DNA from: Omphiscola glabra
Taxonomy: Eukaryota > Mollusca > Gastropoda > Lymnaeidae
Direction: 5' to 3'
NCBI GenBank assembly: GCA_964017045.1
Contig: OZ024799.1
Coordinates: forward strand, 30,825,596-30,889,595
DNA length: 64,000 nucleotides
Within the stretch, counting starts at the first letter, position 1; each line of letters opens with the position of its first letter. The notes under the pieces were generated by a model. The model searched no databases. It was not told the origin of the DNA and was given only the letters and a program-made list of their open reading frames with translations. Both the position numbers and the translations under genes were made by a program. This document shows positions 36,150 through 49,031 of the stretch, in pieces.

Positions 36150-37370
36150 CTGTAATAATAATAATAATAATATTTTTCTTCTTGATTCTTAGTTTAGCCT
36201 TTCTCACTCCCAATGGAGCATATGCCATCAACAATACTGTTGAGCCGTTTTCCTCTGGGGCTTTGGTAGTGCACACTCTTCACTCCTCTGTCATTCTGCA
36301 TTATTTCTAAGTGTCCTGCCCAGTGTAGCTTGCCCTTTTTTTTTCTGCTACTAACATGGGATCCTGATATAGACTATACTCTATACAATTCCTGGTTGGT
36401 CTGTATTCTCCATCCATATTTATCCTTTGGTGGTCCATATATTTTCTGGAGAACTTTTCTTTCCCATGTGTTTTTATAAATAGGTTTTCTGCTATTTTTG
36501 TTAAGGTCGACGTTTCACTTGCGTATGTCACGACTGGTCTGATTACAGTTTTATAAATAGTTTTCATTGTTTTTCTTGTATGTTTTTACTTTTGAGTATT
36601 TTCTGACTACTGAAGTATGCCATGTTTCTGGCCGATCTTCTTTCTTTTATTTCTATTAGTATTTCTTTCATTTCATAAAGATCCTATTTATTTTAATTGA
36701 TTTACTTTTTCAAAAGTCTGGTTTCTAATTTTAATGGTTTCATCTGTCTGTTCTTCTCTTCTCTTATCATAGTCATTTTTTTATTTTTTTTGGTAGTTAA
36801 CTCCCAGCCCTGCTTGTAGTGATGCATCTTCTAATTCAATAAAAACGTTTGATATGTCTTTACTACTTTTGCCCAACAGTGCTATGTCATCAGCAAGATA
36901 GTGAAGGGGTTGATTTTAGAGAGTGCCTAACATTTGTTGGTCTTGGGTCTCCCTCAGGGTGTCAATGTGTATGTTTCTTATAACTGTCCCTAATGTTAGG
37001 TTAAATATCATACAAGACAGTGAGTCTCCTTGTCTAATCTGAAATTCCCTTGAATATTCTCCTTAAACCTTGATTTTGATTTTTGAGTTGTTTAATTTTA
37101 CATGTGTTAGTCTTGTCAGTTTGTTGGGTATGCCAAACTCCTGAATAGTCTCATATAGATATTTTCTTTTGATGCTGTCATATGCCATTTTATAGTCCAC
37201 ATTGAGTTGATGTACTGGGATATTATATTCGTAACATTTCTCTAACAGGCATCTGATGGTGAAAATCTGATCAGTCATTCTGTTTTGCCTATAAAATGGC
37301 TTGACAAAATTTCTAACTCTGTCCTTCTCCCAAAGGACAGTGTTAAAAATTTGGTCTAACCATCTTATTT
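36150..37370 (-). pseudogene. RTE-like LINE remnant (reverse transcriptase, 5'-truncated)
   Basis: Minus-strand fragments in order: MTDQIFTIRCLLEKCYEYNI and LNVDYKMAYDSIKRKYLYE (37278-37063), the fingers/palm region of reverse transcriptase; YLADDIALLG at about 36905-36875, the catalytic xADD motif; then YKTVIRPVVTYASETSTLTK (36567-36307), the thumb/C-terminal region typical of RTE-type elements. Frames shift between blocks. The 3' end abuts a (TAA)n tract at about 36152-36171, as RTE elements often have. Not functional. Confidence 0.8.
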
Positions 37371-37374
37371 TGAG

Positions 37375-39243
37375 GATCCTTCACAAGCATCTGTTTGTAA
37401 ACATTTTCAGGTTTTTTTAGTTTGTTTTTTTTGTTCTCGATAGATAATATAGTAAAGTCTAAGAGTAAGAGATATGGTTTAGATCAATATTTTTGTTAGA
37501 TTTAAATGGCTGTTGGATGTCCTTGTTAAAGCTTAGGCCTGAATTTTAAACTGCACTTTTACTGTTTAGTAAACTAGTAAACTTTACATGTGAACATGAA
37601 TTTTTTTTGTTACTGCTAAGATTAAGTTGCGTAATTTATATACCAGGATTGTAACTAGGGCGTTAAATATAGATATACCCATCAGGATTGCTGGCAAGGG
37701 ATTTGGACGGTGGCATTTTAGATATGCTGATAACTTGTCCTGATGACAAAATTTAAGATTTTCATTAAAAAAATGCTTGGGCCAATCTCTTCCATATTAT
37801 GATTTCAGGGATAATTTTGATGCTTTTCTTGGTAGCGCTCAAAGGTTTATTTCCCAATTCCAGGGGCAAGGATACATTTTTTGTTGAGCAAGGGACGGTA
37901 ACTAATTCTTGATGGCGTCATATTCATTATTTACTTTGATTCCTTTAACCCAAATATTAGCTCTGTAATCGTAATTAATTATGAAACACGCTGAAAGAGT
38001 AAAATCAATAACCTGCCATTCATTACGATAAGAATTATCAAAGAACAATAATATAAATAATTGGAGGTGGATAAATGAAGAAAGGCTGATTAATTAGCTC
38101 AGCCAAGTAACTTATCGATGCCAATAATGAAAACCTAATATAGACTATTGCTCAATGCCTTCTTTTTTCTACCAAAATTGTTGTGTCCTTAAAGCCATCC
38201 AAAAAAAATTATGTTAAAATTATAATTTTAGATATTGAACAAATGTATAATTATTTTTATGTATTAAATTATGCAACCCCTTATAAATCATGATTTTATT
38301 TTTTTGTCATGTAACAAGAGACTTAGGTTTATGTAATAATTAATATTTAGAAATATATAATTTAAAAGTGTTTTTTTTTATGTTGGTTGTCTGAATTAAT
38401 TTTTTTGGTAGAACAAAATTTAAAATAAAATTATTATCCCAGGGAATTTTTTTAATACTTAGAGGCTTACTAAAAAGAAAAAGAACATTCTCGTCAACAT
38501 TTTCTGTACTTGCTAAAAATAATTTCTAATTCGCATTATATATCTACATTCAACCTTTCCCATTAAGTTTAATTCATTTAGTGCTCTTTGCCCATCTGAG
38601 CCAACCATATTTGAATACCGGTATATAAAAAAATAAGTTGATCCCCTCTCCCAAAATGTAAATATAGACATTTCAAATTTTCCTGTATAAACTAACAGTA
38701 CCTATTCAATCTATGAGGCTAAAATTAACAATTATCCTTTGTTGTTGGAAATGAATAAAGCTGAAATGTGCCTTTTTTGTCAGTTGAAAAACCTGTGGAG
38801 ATATAATGTATTTTTCAATAACATAAATCTAAGCGTCTGTCAGGCTTTCTCTCTCATTAGTAAGTAAGTCACTTCAATTAATGCACTTTGCACAAGCAAG
38901 CCAGTTTGTTTTATCAATAAACTTCCTGTTTGGCTTTATATTTTTGTGGCACTGAGATTCACTTAAAATTGAGTCTGTTAAAAGATTATTCACTTAATTT
39001 AAAGCCATTTCAACACAAGTAAACAGGAACACAAACAGGCCTGAAAAATAGTTCATGTTACCAGTAGACCTACTTAGTTTTTAAAAAAATGTTGGTTGTC
39101 ATTTGTTTTTCCTATTTACAGATTCCTCACCTGGTCTGGGTCTTCCAAGTTGCTTTCAAATTTATAATTGGATACAAAAGAATTTAAAGCACTTGTAAAG
39201 TTTTTGAATTTTCATGAAGTACTCCCTTTATATTATTAAATTG
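37375..39243. other. AT-rich spacer upstream of the C1-domain exon
   Basis: No repeat array, transposon end or gene recognised. Presumably includes the promoter of the RASSF-like gene. Confidence 0.35.
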
Positions 39244-39314
39244 ATGAAGAAAAATGAATCGAATAAAACCTGCAAAATAAGATTAAAATGCCATCGAAAA
39301 TGTTGACCAGTTGA
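39244..39314 (+). promoter_or_regulatory. Upstream ORFs before the RASSF-like start codon
   Basis: Three upstream ATGs precede the start: 39244-39306, 39254-39280 and 39288-39314. The last encodes eight residues and its TGA shares bases with the main ATG (TGATGG), an arrangement that can support termination-reinitiation. This assumes the region is in the mRNA leader, which is not shown. Confidence 0.4.
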
Positions 39315-39689
39315 TGGCCAGTGACTACATCCAGGACCTGGCCTTCCAACAAATCAGCCAAGCCATAATGGCAACGGCTAACTCAGTGGGCAGTTCGGCA
39401 ACTGGAAATGATGTGAACAGCGGTGAGAGTAGCATCTTTGGTGTCATGAGACGAAAATGGGGCAAAGTGCAGGATGTGATACAGGGTATTGCTGCGCCAC
39501 TCAAACGCCGCAGCATGTACGATGATCTCCCGGAACAAGTGTGGCCCAGCGAGCAGATAGAGATGGCCCAGATACCACAACGTGGACTAGGTCACAATTT
39601 CATCCCATGCAACCTCACGAACCCGACCTGGTGTGACTACTGCGGGGACTTTATATGGGGGGTCTACAAGCAGTGTCTACGATGTCAGA
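39314..39689 (+). CDS. RASSF1/5-like protein, first coding exon with N-terminal half of a C1 zinc finger
   Basis: Partial gene. RASSF proteins are Ras/Rap-binding scaffolds that connect to Hippo-pathway MST kinases through a C-terminal SARAH helix. The exon codes 125 residues plus one base and ends at AGA|GTAAGT. Residues 94-125 read HNFIPCNLTNPTWCDYCGDF then IWGVYKQCLRCQ, which matches the C1 domain of RASSF1A closely. Zinc ligands His94, Cys107, Cys110 and Cys124 fit H-x12-C-x2-C-x13-C; the remaining ligands must be in the next exon. The N-terminal 90 residues carry a basic stretch (MRRKWGK) and no known domain. The next exons, including the RA and SARAH domains, were not found and probably lie beyond the right edge. 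The start is the ATG at 39314; a TTG precedes it in frame. Confidence 0.82.
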
Positions 39690-42055
39690 GTAAGTACCCT
39701 TGGTATGAAATTTCTTAATTCTTAGCTCATCATCTCACCCCCTCCCCCACCTTGCCATAGTCCATATTTAAAATTTAAAAAAATAAGCTTTTTCAAGTTA
39801 TCCTCCGTGGCACCACTTCTAGGAAATCTCCTCTACACCTTGTTTTTTTTTGTGTGGATTTGTTATCATGACCAGCACATTGTAGATTATGTTAAATACT
39901 TAAAATTAAAAAAAATTATTTTCTTAATTGTTCCATATTGGTGATGTTATGAGGTTTTTACTTTTTAATAAACCTTCCTTTGTGATTCTCTGGTCTCCCA
40001 AAAAATGATTTTTTTTTTTTTGGTGTAAAATTATACCATCTGATTTCTTAAAATTCAATTCAAAACATGCTACTCATGTGCATAAATCAACACTTTTACT
40101 AGATGGCTTTTTTTTCCCTTAAAAGTGTTACAGTTACTCCATGTTAATGACATAATTCTTTGGCTAAGACTAGATTATTTGTGGATTCTGTTCTTTTATT
40201 CTTAAAGAGAGGTCATAGATGAAAAAGAATTTAAAGTACATTTATTTAATGAAAAGGAGTATTTCCTTGACAGATATGTCATTAGATGATGGGTACTAGT
40301 GCACCTGTACTGAATATTGTAGAAATAGTGGTAGGAAGTATGCTTTTCAGGTATGATGCCAAAAATATTTTTGATTAATTAATTGTCCATTTTCAACACA
40401 TTTAAGAGCAGGTAATAATTATTAGAGACCACTTGTTTGATGGTTTTTAATTATCTAGTCGATATATTTCTTCTCTGGTGCTTGGATATATCTTTTACTT
40501 TTGTTTTGAATCCATTTTTCTTAACATCAATATTACAAACATTTAGCTATTTCATGAATTGTCTCCCCTTTGAAATCTCACCCATTCATAAACCCTTATG
40601 GATTTTATGTAGCGCAAGGTACAATTTTTATTTGTTCAAACAAACTCATATTTTTTTATATCTAAAAATAAATCATTATGAATATTATTAATACATTATG
40701 CTATAACGATGATACTCTTATTTGCACTATCTTCTCTTTAACTATATTTCCTGTTAAAAATTGAAACTCTGTATTCAAGTACTCGTCGGGCCGTGGATAC
40801 AACAGGAATAAGCATAATTCACCACAACCGCCCCGCACAACAAAAATAAATAAAATATTAATATAAAAAAAAACAAGGCAGATTTTAATCAATTTGACAA
40901 AGAGGCCTGCTTATAAAAAATAATCTGTAAATTAAACTAAACACTTATTTAAAAAAAAAATTTTTTAACTGTTGACAAAAATAAATTTATATTTTCACAT
41001 TGTTACATTTTTTTAAAAAATGGTCTTAAACGTTCTCTTCCACACTAAATAAAATACGCATAAAGAATGTGTTTGGCATAATTTTGTTTATAGTGAATCC
41101 TTGTATGTTAACATTTTAATACGAAGCTTTAAGAAAAGAAAGAATTTCTTGGACGAGAGAATGAACGCTGTTAAATGATTTAGAGGAATGTTAGCTTTGC
41201 GAGATGAAAAGAAAGGGGGACTTTTAGATTTTTTATGCCATTTCAGATTTTTAAAATCCTAGTTATTAACTTCGCTTTTGTTTGTGGGTGACTGGCAAAA
41301 TCTTCGGACTGCTAATGGACCCACTTCCCATCAACCTTTCGAGCTGATACTTGGCACAAAGACTCATTGCCGATGTCAAAACATTCTATCTAATTTCCCC
41401 CCCCCCCCCCCCCCGAGCTCCACAAATCAGTTTTTCCTGTTTTTCAAGGGGAACATGAAGGAAGATTCCTGATAACTGCACTAAATGAGATTTAATATCG
41501 CAAGTACGTTTGGTGCGTAATATTTTCTTTTGTTTTTCTGAAATAGTTGGTGACATAAATCTGCAGTGTGAAAGAGGGTGAGTCATTAAAAGATTAATAT
41601 AATTCAGGCGCGTGGAAAAAATGTGGGGGTGGGGTGGGGGAGCACTAATTGGGATTCTTATAAAGTGTGTTACGTGAATAGATGTTTTGTCAAATTTTTA
41701 GTCCTACCCCTCATTGCTCGATTTTGATATTACATTTTATAAAGGATTTATAGGAAAAACGCCGTATTTTAGGGTTGTTCAATTTATATTCTTGTTTTAT
41801 CCAAATATTCTTTTATTTACGCTTCCTTTCCTTCCACCCGGGTCTGTGTTAATCTACCTTACTTTTGTCAGCTGATTGTATTGAATCGACATATGCATAT
41901 TTCTTTGTTTAATTCAGGACTTATGCTTTGTCAGCAAGACTTGATCCCATCAACACAGTCAGTAAACTAATGTAAACATTGATGATAATTATAGCAGTGA
42001 CCTCACATGTAGCAGGGTTTACCTGCTTCAGTAGGGTGCAAATAATGGCTTAATT
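39690..42055. other. Presumed intron of the RASSF-like gene
   Basis: AT-rich with a C17 run at 41398-41414. Small frames at 40437-40892 and 41278-41586 have no coding features. The expected second C1 exon was not found. Confidence 0.4.
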
Positions 42056-42120
42056 CCACTGATTCTCAAACTATGGTGTACAAACCACTAGTCGTGAATT
42101 ATGTTGTTCCAGGTGGAGAC

Positions 42121-42160
<40 letters not shown>
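42056..42160. mobile_element. hAT terminus fragment ending in a long poly(A)
   Basis: CACTGATTCTCAAACTATGG followed by TGTACAAACCACTAGTCGTG resembles the common hAT left end that has a GTGGTAC...CCACTAGTGG region. It runs straight into an A tract of about 36 bases at 42123-42158. No right end found. Confidence 0.45.
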
Positions 42161-42590
42161 AATATATCTATTTTGTTGTCTTTGGAAACGTATTTAATTG
42201 CAATCCAGAAAGTTAAGGTATATGAAAATAAGTAAAACTTGGGAAAATGTGACGTAAAAGAACGCAACGAAACGACGTACGTGTGCGTGTCGGCAAGATG
42301 CCTTCTTTGGCAAACAAACAACAGTACCGGTAAGAGAGGAAAAGGAAGCCCAAGGCGATTGGTTGTATCAAGGAGGCGGCGGGAGAAAAGATTTAACAAG
42401 TGAAGGAGAACATGACATTCATGCCATGTGGTGTCAGTCAGTTTATTGATTCAGAAAACTGATTCAAACTTATGGGCCATTGTTATACAACTTAGGGATT
42501 ATGTTCCTTCTTCTCTGAGTTAAAACCTAATCATGGCAATTTTGCTGTGTATTTAGTCAATTTGTATTTTGAATGTGATTCTTAAAACAG

Positions 42591-42683
42591 GGGCGCTATT
42601 GGATCGCCAGTCAAAAAGTAAATAATTGTGCTAAAGGATCTCCAGTCAAGGTCAACAGTGGTGCTATGGGATCGCCAGTCAAA
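42591..42683. repeat. About 34-bp repeat, three diverged copies
   Basis: Three copies of GYGCTAYKGGATCGCCAGTC followed by AAAAAGTMAAYARTTG-like sequence. Confidence 0.65.
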
Positions 42684-43885
42684 ATCCTTGTAACGTCCTT
42701 TTAACGTACTATACGATCATTTATGGGGAAAATCCACTGGCTTGACATACTTAAATTGAATAGGGTTAACTCTGGATACGAAATACCGTGATAGTATACA
42801 ATACCCCCTTGTTATGCCCCATTTAAGGATTAACACACTCGTGAATTCCATTGATCTGATTATTCACACAAGTGTGCGGGTTTTCCCCATTATTGTGCTA
42901 CGATTTAAGCCTTTACCCATGATTACATTGCCCGTGTTGGACTTTTCCCCATTCAGTTGTTTTTCTGTGGGCATATGTCGTGGGGCTAACTTCACAATCC
43001 TAATAAATCCATAGGAGCGTGACTCATTCCTGTAACATCTGATTCCTACCACCCTTCAGTTACCGTCTCCCCAAAGATAGTTACAGTTTAAAACCGTCAT
43101 TTTTTTTAACACTACCTGGTCGGCAGTGCAGTAGTTCAAGGCGTATTTCAAAAGCACTGGTTTCTTAAACGTTACCCCCGCGACAGGGCCTTGTTAAAGT
43201 GCCCTTTAAGCTGTGCTGAAAAACTAAATGGATTAATGATACCCTATGCCGTGACGGTGTACACACCTATTTTATTGACCGATATGATAGACAGTACATC
43301 TTGCAATCTTGTCAAGTGTGCCGTCAATTGTTCTACTTATGTAAAGGACAAATAATGCAGGAATTCTTGTACATGAAATTATTTTAACGATATTAAATTT
43401 TCCGTGATAAAATATGGTCACTGTTGATTTATTTCAAATTCCGTAAGTAATCAAAACTGTGTTTGTATATATTGTGGATGGCATTGTTTTGACTCATCTA
43501 TTTGATATGATCATTGGTGTCCTTGACAACGGACATGCCGGGGATCCCTGTATTCAAATGTAACATGAGATAAGGTCACCTGGTTTGTGGGCATCGGTTT
43601 GGATAGGTTGTTCATCACACCCGGCACTCACGTGACCCACCTAAAATGTCTTTTAAAAAATATTTGTCGAACCTTTTTGACTCATTTTTATTTTTAACAG
43701 CCCCCCCCCCCCACAAAAAAACAACAACAACACACACACACACAAAGTTTATTTCACATGCCTTGTCTGTCGTGGTTGGCCATCTTTGTTATGAGACGTG
43801 ATGAACCATCAATGCCCGTAGAGGTTTTGTCAGTGAGTGGATCTCAGGCTTTGAAAGGGGAAAGAGGAAGATGAGTGAATGTTGC
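42684..43885. other. Intronic spacer
   Basis: No gene recognised. A C run at about 43701-43712 is followed by (ACA)n and (CA)n microsatellite tracts to 43745. Confidence 0.4.
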
Positions 43886-43961
43886 GTGGCAGTCGGTCTT
43901 TTAGGTTGCAGTCGGTCTCTTAGGCGGCATTCGGCCTTTTAGGTGGCAGTCGGTTTTTTGA
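43886..43961. repeat. 20-bp minisatellite (GGCAGTCGGTCTTTTAGGT)
   Basis: Four diverged units in tandem. Confidence 0.75.
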
Positions 43962-43999
43962 GGATGCCATCAGTTTTAGTGGTGACCTTCTACTAGCAT

Positions 44000-44220
44000 C
44001 ACCTTCTTCTTATTATTTCCGTTTTCAACTCCCAGTGGAGCGTCGGCCATTAATAATTTCTTTCTAAACCTTCCGGTTATTAGATATCCTCTCTCTTTCC
44101 AGTCTTGAAATTTTTGTTGACATCACTTCTGCAGGTGTTTATGTGTCTTCCTCGTTCTCTTGATCCCGCTTGTCTTGCTATATTTGGCATGGACTTTCTC
44201 ATGGTTGACCTATCCATCTC
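44000..44220 (-). mobile_element. 3' end of a second RTE-like LINE copy
   Basis: CTTCTTCTTATTATTTCC and then CAACTCCCAGTGGAGCGTCG with GCCATTAATAAT matches the 3' end of the LINE at 36176-36240 (CTCCCAATGGAGCATATGCC with ATCAACAAT) in the same orientation. Only the 3' end is recognisable. Confidence 0.5.
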
Positions 44221-45865
44221 CAGCAATCGACATATATTAATTCGGCGCCAAAAAGACACTAAAAAAGAACATAGACATTTGATAGAATCACCCGTTTATA
44301 TTACCTAATCAATAATAAAAGCGTTTTATTATTATTTTTCTAAATTAATTTGTGTATTGAATGTTATAGTACGATATGATCCCACCGCTGGTCTTCAGAT
44401 AGAACACGTAGGATAAATTCAAACCTATAAATAAACTATAACCATAACTATTCCATTATCGTTCTTATTACGAAATGTATTCGTGTGAGTCCTTTTTTTC
44501 AAATTTGTTTTTTCCGAAAGTAGGAACATGACGTCATAAGCTAACCCAATGTTCCTTTTCAAGAGCTCACTGTGTATAATGACGCTTGTTGTGTACTCCA
44601 TCAGTGACTTGATACAGTAGTAATTGTCTGCCAACATAATATTCGTGGCGAGATAGAAATAATCCTATTTCTTTATTTTAAAAATATATTTTACTTATAT
44701 TCATACTTAATTTTGTTTTCAAGTGATATTCCCCCTCCCCCTTTTTTGGCCACATGTGTCATTTAGTAAATAACAGTCATCGTGAAAATACGTCGTTGTG
44801 GTTAGTAAATTACTGTTGCGGATCTGGTCCACGCACTGTCGTTTAAACGTACTCTCGATGTCCGTGGGCGTTCACCGACCATAGAAAGGATTTCCGTGTA
44901 CAGGTGTTGTGACCCTGCATTTCCGTATCTCACGTCCTCTCCCCACCCCCGGGTCTTATCGGTGAGATGTTACAGGTAGATATGTATGAAATTTACCATT
45001 CCATTATATGCAGCCAATCCCGATTGAAAATATTTACTTATACCTGGTCATAACACTCCCCCACTCCGCCACACTCCCGAGTCTGTGGCGTAACAAAGTT
45101 TGTTAACCTGTGTAACTTAAGAGTCAGTTTGTTAACCTGTGTAATTAGAGGCCACCGGTGTATCAGGCGACTGGAGAGTTTTACCTGCTGCACGTCGACA
45201 TAAGCGTGTGTGTGTGTGTCGAATGACCCACAGTTTAAAGACATTCTAAAAGGGGTCCCCGGTGTTACGCTGACTCATTCGTTTCGGTTTTGTGTGTCTT
45301 ACCTTTGGTCTATTGTTGTTGGTGTTCGACGGGGGTGTTGAACTACGGTGTTGACCTCCGATCTGCCTCATGGGCTGTCAGCAGTGTTATTACCTGATAC
45401 GCCGGGCCCTTGGGACAGTGATAGTTACGTTTTGAAGTACGTCTGTCACCGCGTGTGACTTGTGGAGTAACTGACCTTCGGTAAATCACCTGGACTGTTT
45501 CTGACCTACATCTCACATGTGTCAACACATCTGACCACTGGAGGACAGCCTCGTGTGTGTAGACCAACGTGTGGTGGTGACATCTTTCAGTCACAATTTG
45601 GGTCAGAGGATACTTGTGTTGACGTTATGTGTACATGAAGTCATTGACCAAAGTCTAACAATATTTTATTTTTGAAAAAGTACGTAATATGTGTTAGCAA
45701 ATTATCATAACACTTTATACAGCACTTGTCAAGTATTTATATATTCTGTGATATATTACTTGCTTGTTATTGTAAGTATTTGCCTGTTTCTTTAATGTTA
45801 ATGTTTAAGTGATTCAATTATTTTTACACTATACAGCACCCCACCATCATCTCGCATTATTTTTT
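44221..45865. other. Intronic spacer, moderately GC-rich from 44.8 to 45.6 kb
   Basis: Small minus-strand frames at 45038-45594 show no motif. A short duplication, GTTTGTTAACCTGTGTAA, occurs at about 45098 and 45127. A (GT)n tract lies near 45207. Confidence 0.4.
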
Positions 45866-46011
45866 TTACTATATAGTGTATAGCGCGTTCAAAAAGACGA
45901 AAATTTTTACGTGTGAACTGAAAAAAAAGATTCGACCAAATTTCCGTTCGATCAAATTTCCGTCGATCAATTTTCCGTCGACGAAATTTCCATTAAACAA
46001 ATTTCCGGTAA
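45866..46011. mobile_element. Half copy of the palindromic fold-back element
   Basis: Starts in the central region (ACTATATAGTGTATAGCGCG and TTCAAAAAGACGAAAAT) and runs through GATTCGACCAAATTTCCGTT, GATCAATTTTCCGTCGAC to the terminus CAAATTTCCGGTAA. It equals one arm of the element at 18739-19032. Confidence 0.75.
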
Positions 46012-46299
46012 TCACTCCAGTTATGCACCACTATTTTAGACGACCGACCACAGCCTTGGCAGATGAGATAAACTTTGGGATATTTTTACATTAAGTGTTG
46101 GGGATCTAGGATACATGTAAGGATAGGCGTTATTCGTAATTGTTATTTTCTTCATATAATATTGATATTTGCGTTTACTATTGCCAGACTTTTAGGGACT
46201 GGGTGTTGTTGGGTAAGTGGGTGCAACCACCCACCCCCCCTCCGGTACATCCGTGACAGGTTTTTTAAAGAGTTTAGAACTAGTTAAACATTTGAGTTT

Positions 46300-46476
46300 G
46301 AGACAAAAATGATGTGCTAAATAAGACAAAAATGATGTGCTAACTGAGACAAATATGATGTGCTAACTGAGACAAAAATGATGTGCTAACTGATACAAAA
46401 ATGATGTGCTAACTGAGACAAAAATGATGTGCTAACTGAGGCAAAAATGATGTGCTGAGATGTGCTAACTGCTCTG
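46300..46476. repeat. 23-bp minisatellite (GAGACAAAAATGATGTGCTAACT)
   Basis: Seven full units plus a partial, few substitutions. Confidence 0.9.
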
Positions 46477-46479
46477 AAA

Positions 46480-47138
46480 TGTCTGATCACCAGCGCGGTT
46501 ATATCTAATTTTAATTGTATCTATAAATAGGACAACCGTTTAAGTAATCAATGAATCCTACCCACACGTACTGTTTATATTAGACTAATTAATTAGAGTA
46601 AATACGGTAAACGTACGTTATATGACTCATAGACCCGTGCATTGTGTCCAATAAAACAGGGTGAGTGTGGGAGGAGAGGGGGGCTATACCCTTTTAAAAT
46701 TAAAATTCTTTCCGGAATTCTCTGGTATATTTGCATTTCGTACATCAAATCCTTCCCTTAATCTGTGACTATTTTGAAATAGGTCAACACCACGACCGTG
46801 TTTACCAACAACTAGGCGGCGACAATTTCCCTAGCGACATGTTTGCATTACTGTCTGTATTTCTAATTTTTCTAGTCAAGTCTCAAATGATTCGTTTTTG
46901 GAATTCTCTTTTGTATTTATTGAAATTTTATTTTTTAAAAATGTGAGGGGCGAAAAGATAACAAAACGACGGTGTATCACTTTTATTTTGGTTAACTCCA
47001 TTTTAAATTGCGTCTCTTTTATTTATTCGGGAGGAAGACTATTTGAACAACTTGTGTTTTTCCAAAAGGAAAATTCAAATCTTATATTATTGTGATAAAA
47101 CAACGACACGCACAGGACACCCAGAGAAAACCAAGCAA
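46480..47138. other. Intronic spacer
   Basis: No gene recognised; short frames at 46731-47095 lack any motif. Confidence 0.35.
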
Positions 47139-47220
47139 ACACGTGTGTGTCCATGATTATTGCATACAATGTGTGTCCACGATTATTGCATACAATGTGT
47201 GTCAATGATTATTGCATACG
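47139..47220. repeat. 26-bp minisatellite, three copies
   Basis: Three units of GTGTGTCCATGATTATTGCA plus TACAAT. Confidence 0.85.
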
Positions 47221-47992
47221 AGCGAATGTCCCGTCCAATGCTTGTTAAGGTCATCCATTCAGCCCGACCACGTACGTCCAACTTTTGATCAGACGCTCTG
47301 CTCACATAGAATCATCGTGGCCGTCTGCCATTCCGTGTAATTATGCCAGCAGTTCAGGAACTGAAAGGTGTTTGATAAGCCATGCGTTCTCAGTTGTGGA
47401 CTGTTATCTACCTTAGTCAGAGATTCAGTATCGAAAGGAAATTTGACCCCATCTAAGAAACTCTGAATCGAATACTTAAAACATATCCAAAATCAGAATT
47501 ATTATTTATAGTTTATCTAAATTTGTGTTTTATACATCATGCTTACTTACTATAGTCACACCCCCCCCCCTTTACACACACACAACGAAAAACAAATTAA
47601 AAATTAATTCAATAAACAAAATAAATCCCGTTATATACAAGGTTATTTATAAAGGATCATTGTCAATTTTTTGTATAGAGGATTTTCTGTTTGATTGTGT
47701 GTGTATTTTGTGGTGTCTAGTAAATGGCTGGGGTTATGTTGTACCCGGTTAGACGAACTTTGAGTTCAAACCCTAGAGATAACAGGCCGTTTTCTTCGGA
47801 TTGACCCGTGCGTCGTGTTTCTCATTGATAACCTGGTTCTTGTATTAGAAATGGAAAATACATTAAATGATGCTTAAATAAGGTGGTGAAGGTCTGCCAC
47901 TCGGCACGTTTTTTCTACATAGCTTCCGTGCAACGAGTGCAGGTAATTCTGAGGCAGTTGGATTGTTAGTTTCCAGTAACGGGTGGGGTGTG
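47221..47992. other. Intronic spacer
   Basis: C10 run at about 47562-47571 followed by a CA-rich tract. No gene recognised. Confidence 0.35.
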
Positions 47993-48160
47993 CCACTTGA
48001 GACTTGCCGACCATGACTTAACAATGTGTCAGCTGAGACTTTCCGACGATGACATAACAATGTGTCACCCGAGACTGTCGGACGCTGACTAAACAATGTG
48101 TCACTTAAAAAAGGCCGACACTGACTTATGCGCAGCTTGAGACGTACCGACCATGACTTA
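47993..48160. repeat. 36-bp minisatellite
   Basis: About five diverged units of CACTTGAGACTTGCCGACCA plus TGACTTAACAATGTGT. Confidence 0.8.
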
Positions 48161-48408
48161 AAAAAAACAACACATTAGCAAGTCTTAGTACACACGTTAA
48201 AACAATAAACTTAAAACTGTTTCTGCAGCGTTTTAATTTTCACGTGTGTCGGTCCCAGCCCACGTCTTCAAGTGTGGGTACGTTGTAATTTTAAGGTGGA
48301 TATTAGAAACACTTTAGAGGATATGTTTTTTATACTGGGTTTCTTGGTAGTGGTGTCGTCACATAACATTCCCCATGGAGATGTTCAACTATCGATTAGC
48401 TTTAAGAC

Positions 48409-48507
48409 TTTGGTAAATTGGCCGTCATTTCACTTTGGTAAAGTGGCTGTCATTTCACTTTGGTAAATTGGCTGTCATTTCACTTTGGTTAATTGGCTGT
48501 CTTTTCA
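48409..48507. repeat. 24-bp minisatellite
   Basis: Four units of TTTGGTAAATTGGCTGTCAT plus TTCAC. Confidence 0.88.
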
Positions 48508-48701
48508 CATTAATATATAGTTTCAGATGCATGTATAGTATATTTTAAAGAAATCCTATTTTAAAATGTTATCTGCTACCTAACAGTTCGGGCAAAAGTC
48601 CGCTTCGACTAGAGAAATATGATACAGGGCTATTGGGGGGGGGGGGGGGGAATTTTGTATTTTTGTGGATTTAATGTTTTCATTTTCGTAAAATTTTAAG
48701 T

Positions 48702-49031
48702 TCAAGTTCTTTATTTGCATGCTAGTATTCTCTGTCTAGCTGTTAAGCTCCGTATTTGCATGCAAGTATTCTCTATCTCGCTGTTAAGCTCCGTATTTGC
48801 ATGCTAGTATTCTCTGTCTAGCTGTTAAGCTCCGTATTTGCATGCAAGTATTCTCTATCTAGCTGTTAAGCTCCGTATTTGCATGCAAGTATTCTCTATC
48901 TAGCTGTTAAGCTCCGTATTTGCATGCAAGTATTCTCTATCTAGCTGTTAAGCTCCTTATTTGCATGCAAGTATTCTCTATCTAGCTGTTATGCTCCGTA
49001 TTTGCATGCAAGTATTCTCTATCTAGCGGTT
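48702..49031. repeat. 41-bp minisatellite
   Basis: Eight units of AAGCTCCGTATTTGCATGCA plus AGTATTCTCTATCTAGCTGTT. The first units carry TCTGTC and GCTAG variants. An ATTTGCAT octamer-type sequence is present in every unit. Confidence 0.93.

Noticed and set aside
42123..42158. Poly(A) run as the tail of a processed pseudogene or SINE
   Set aside because: The upstream sequence resembles a hAT terminus and no retroposed gene or SINE body or target duplication was found.
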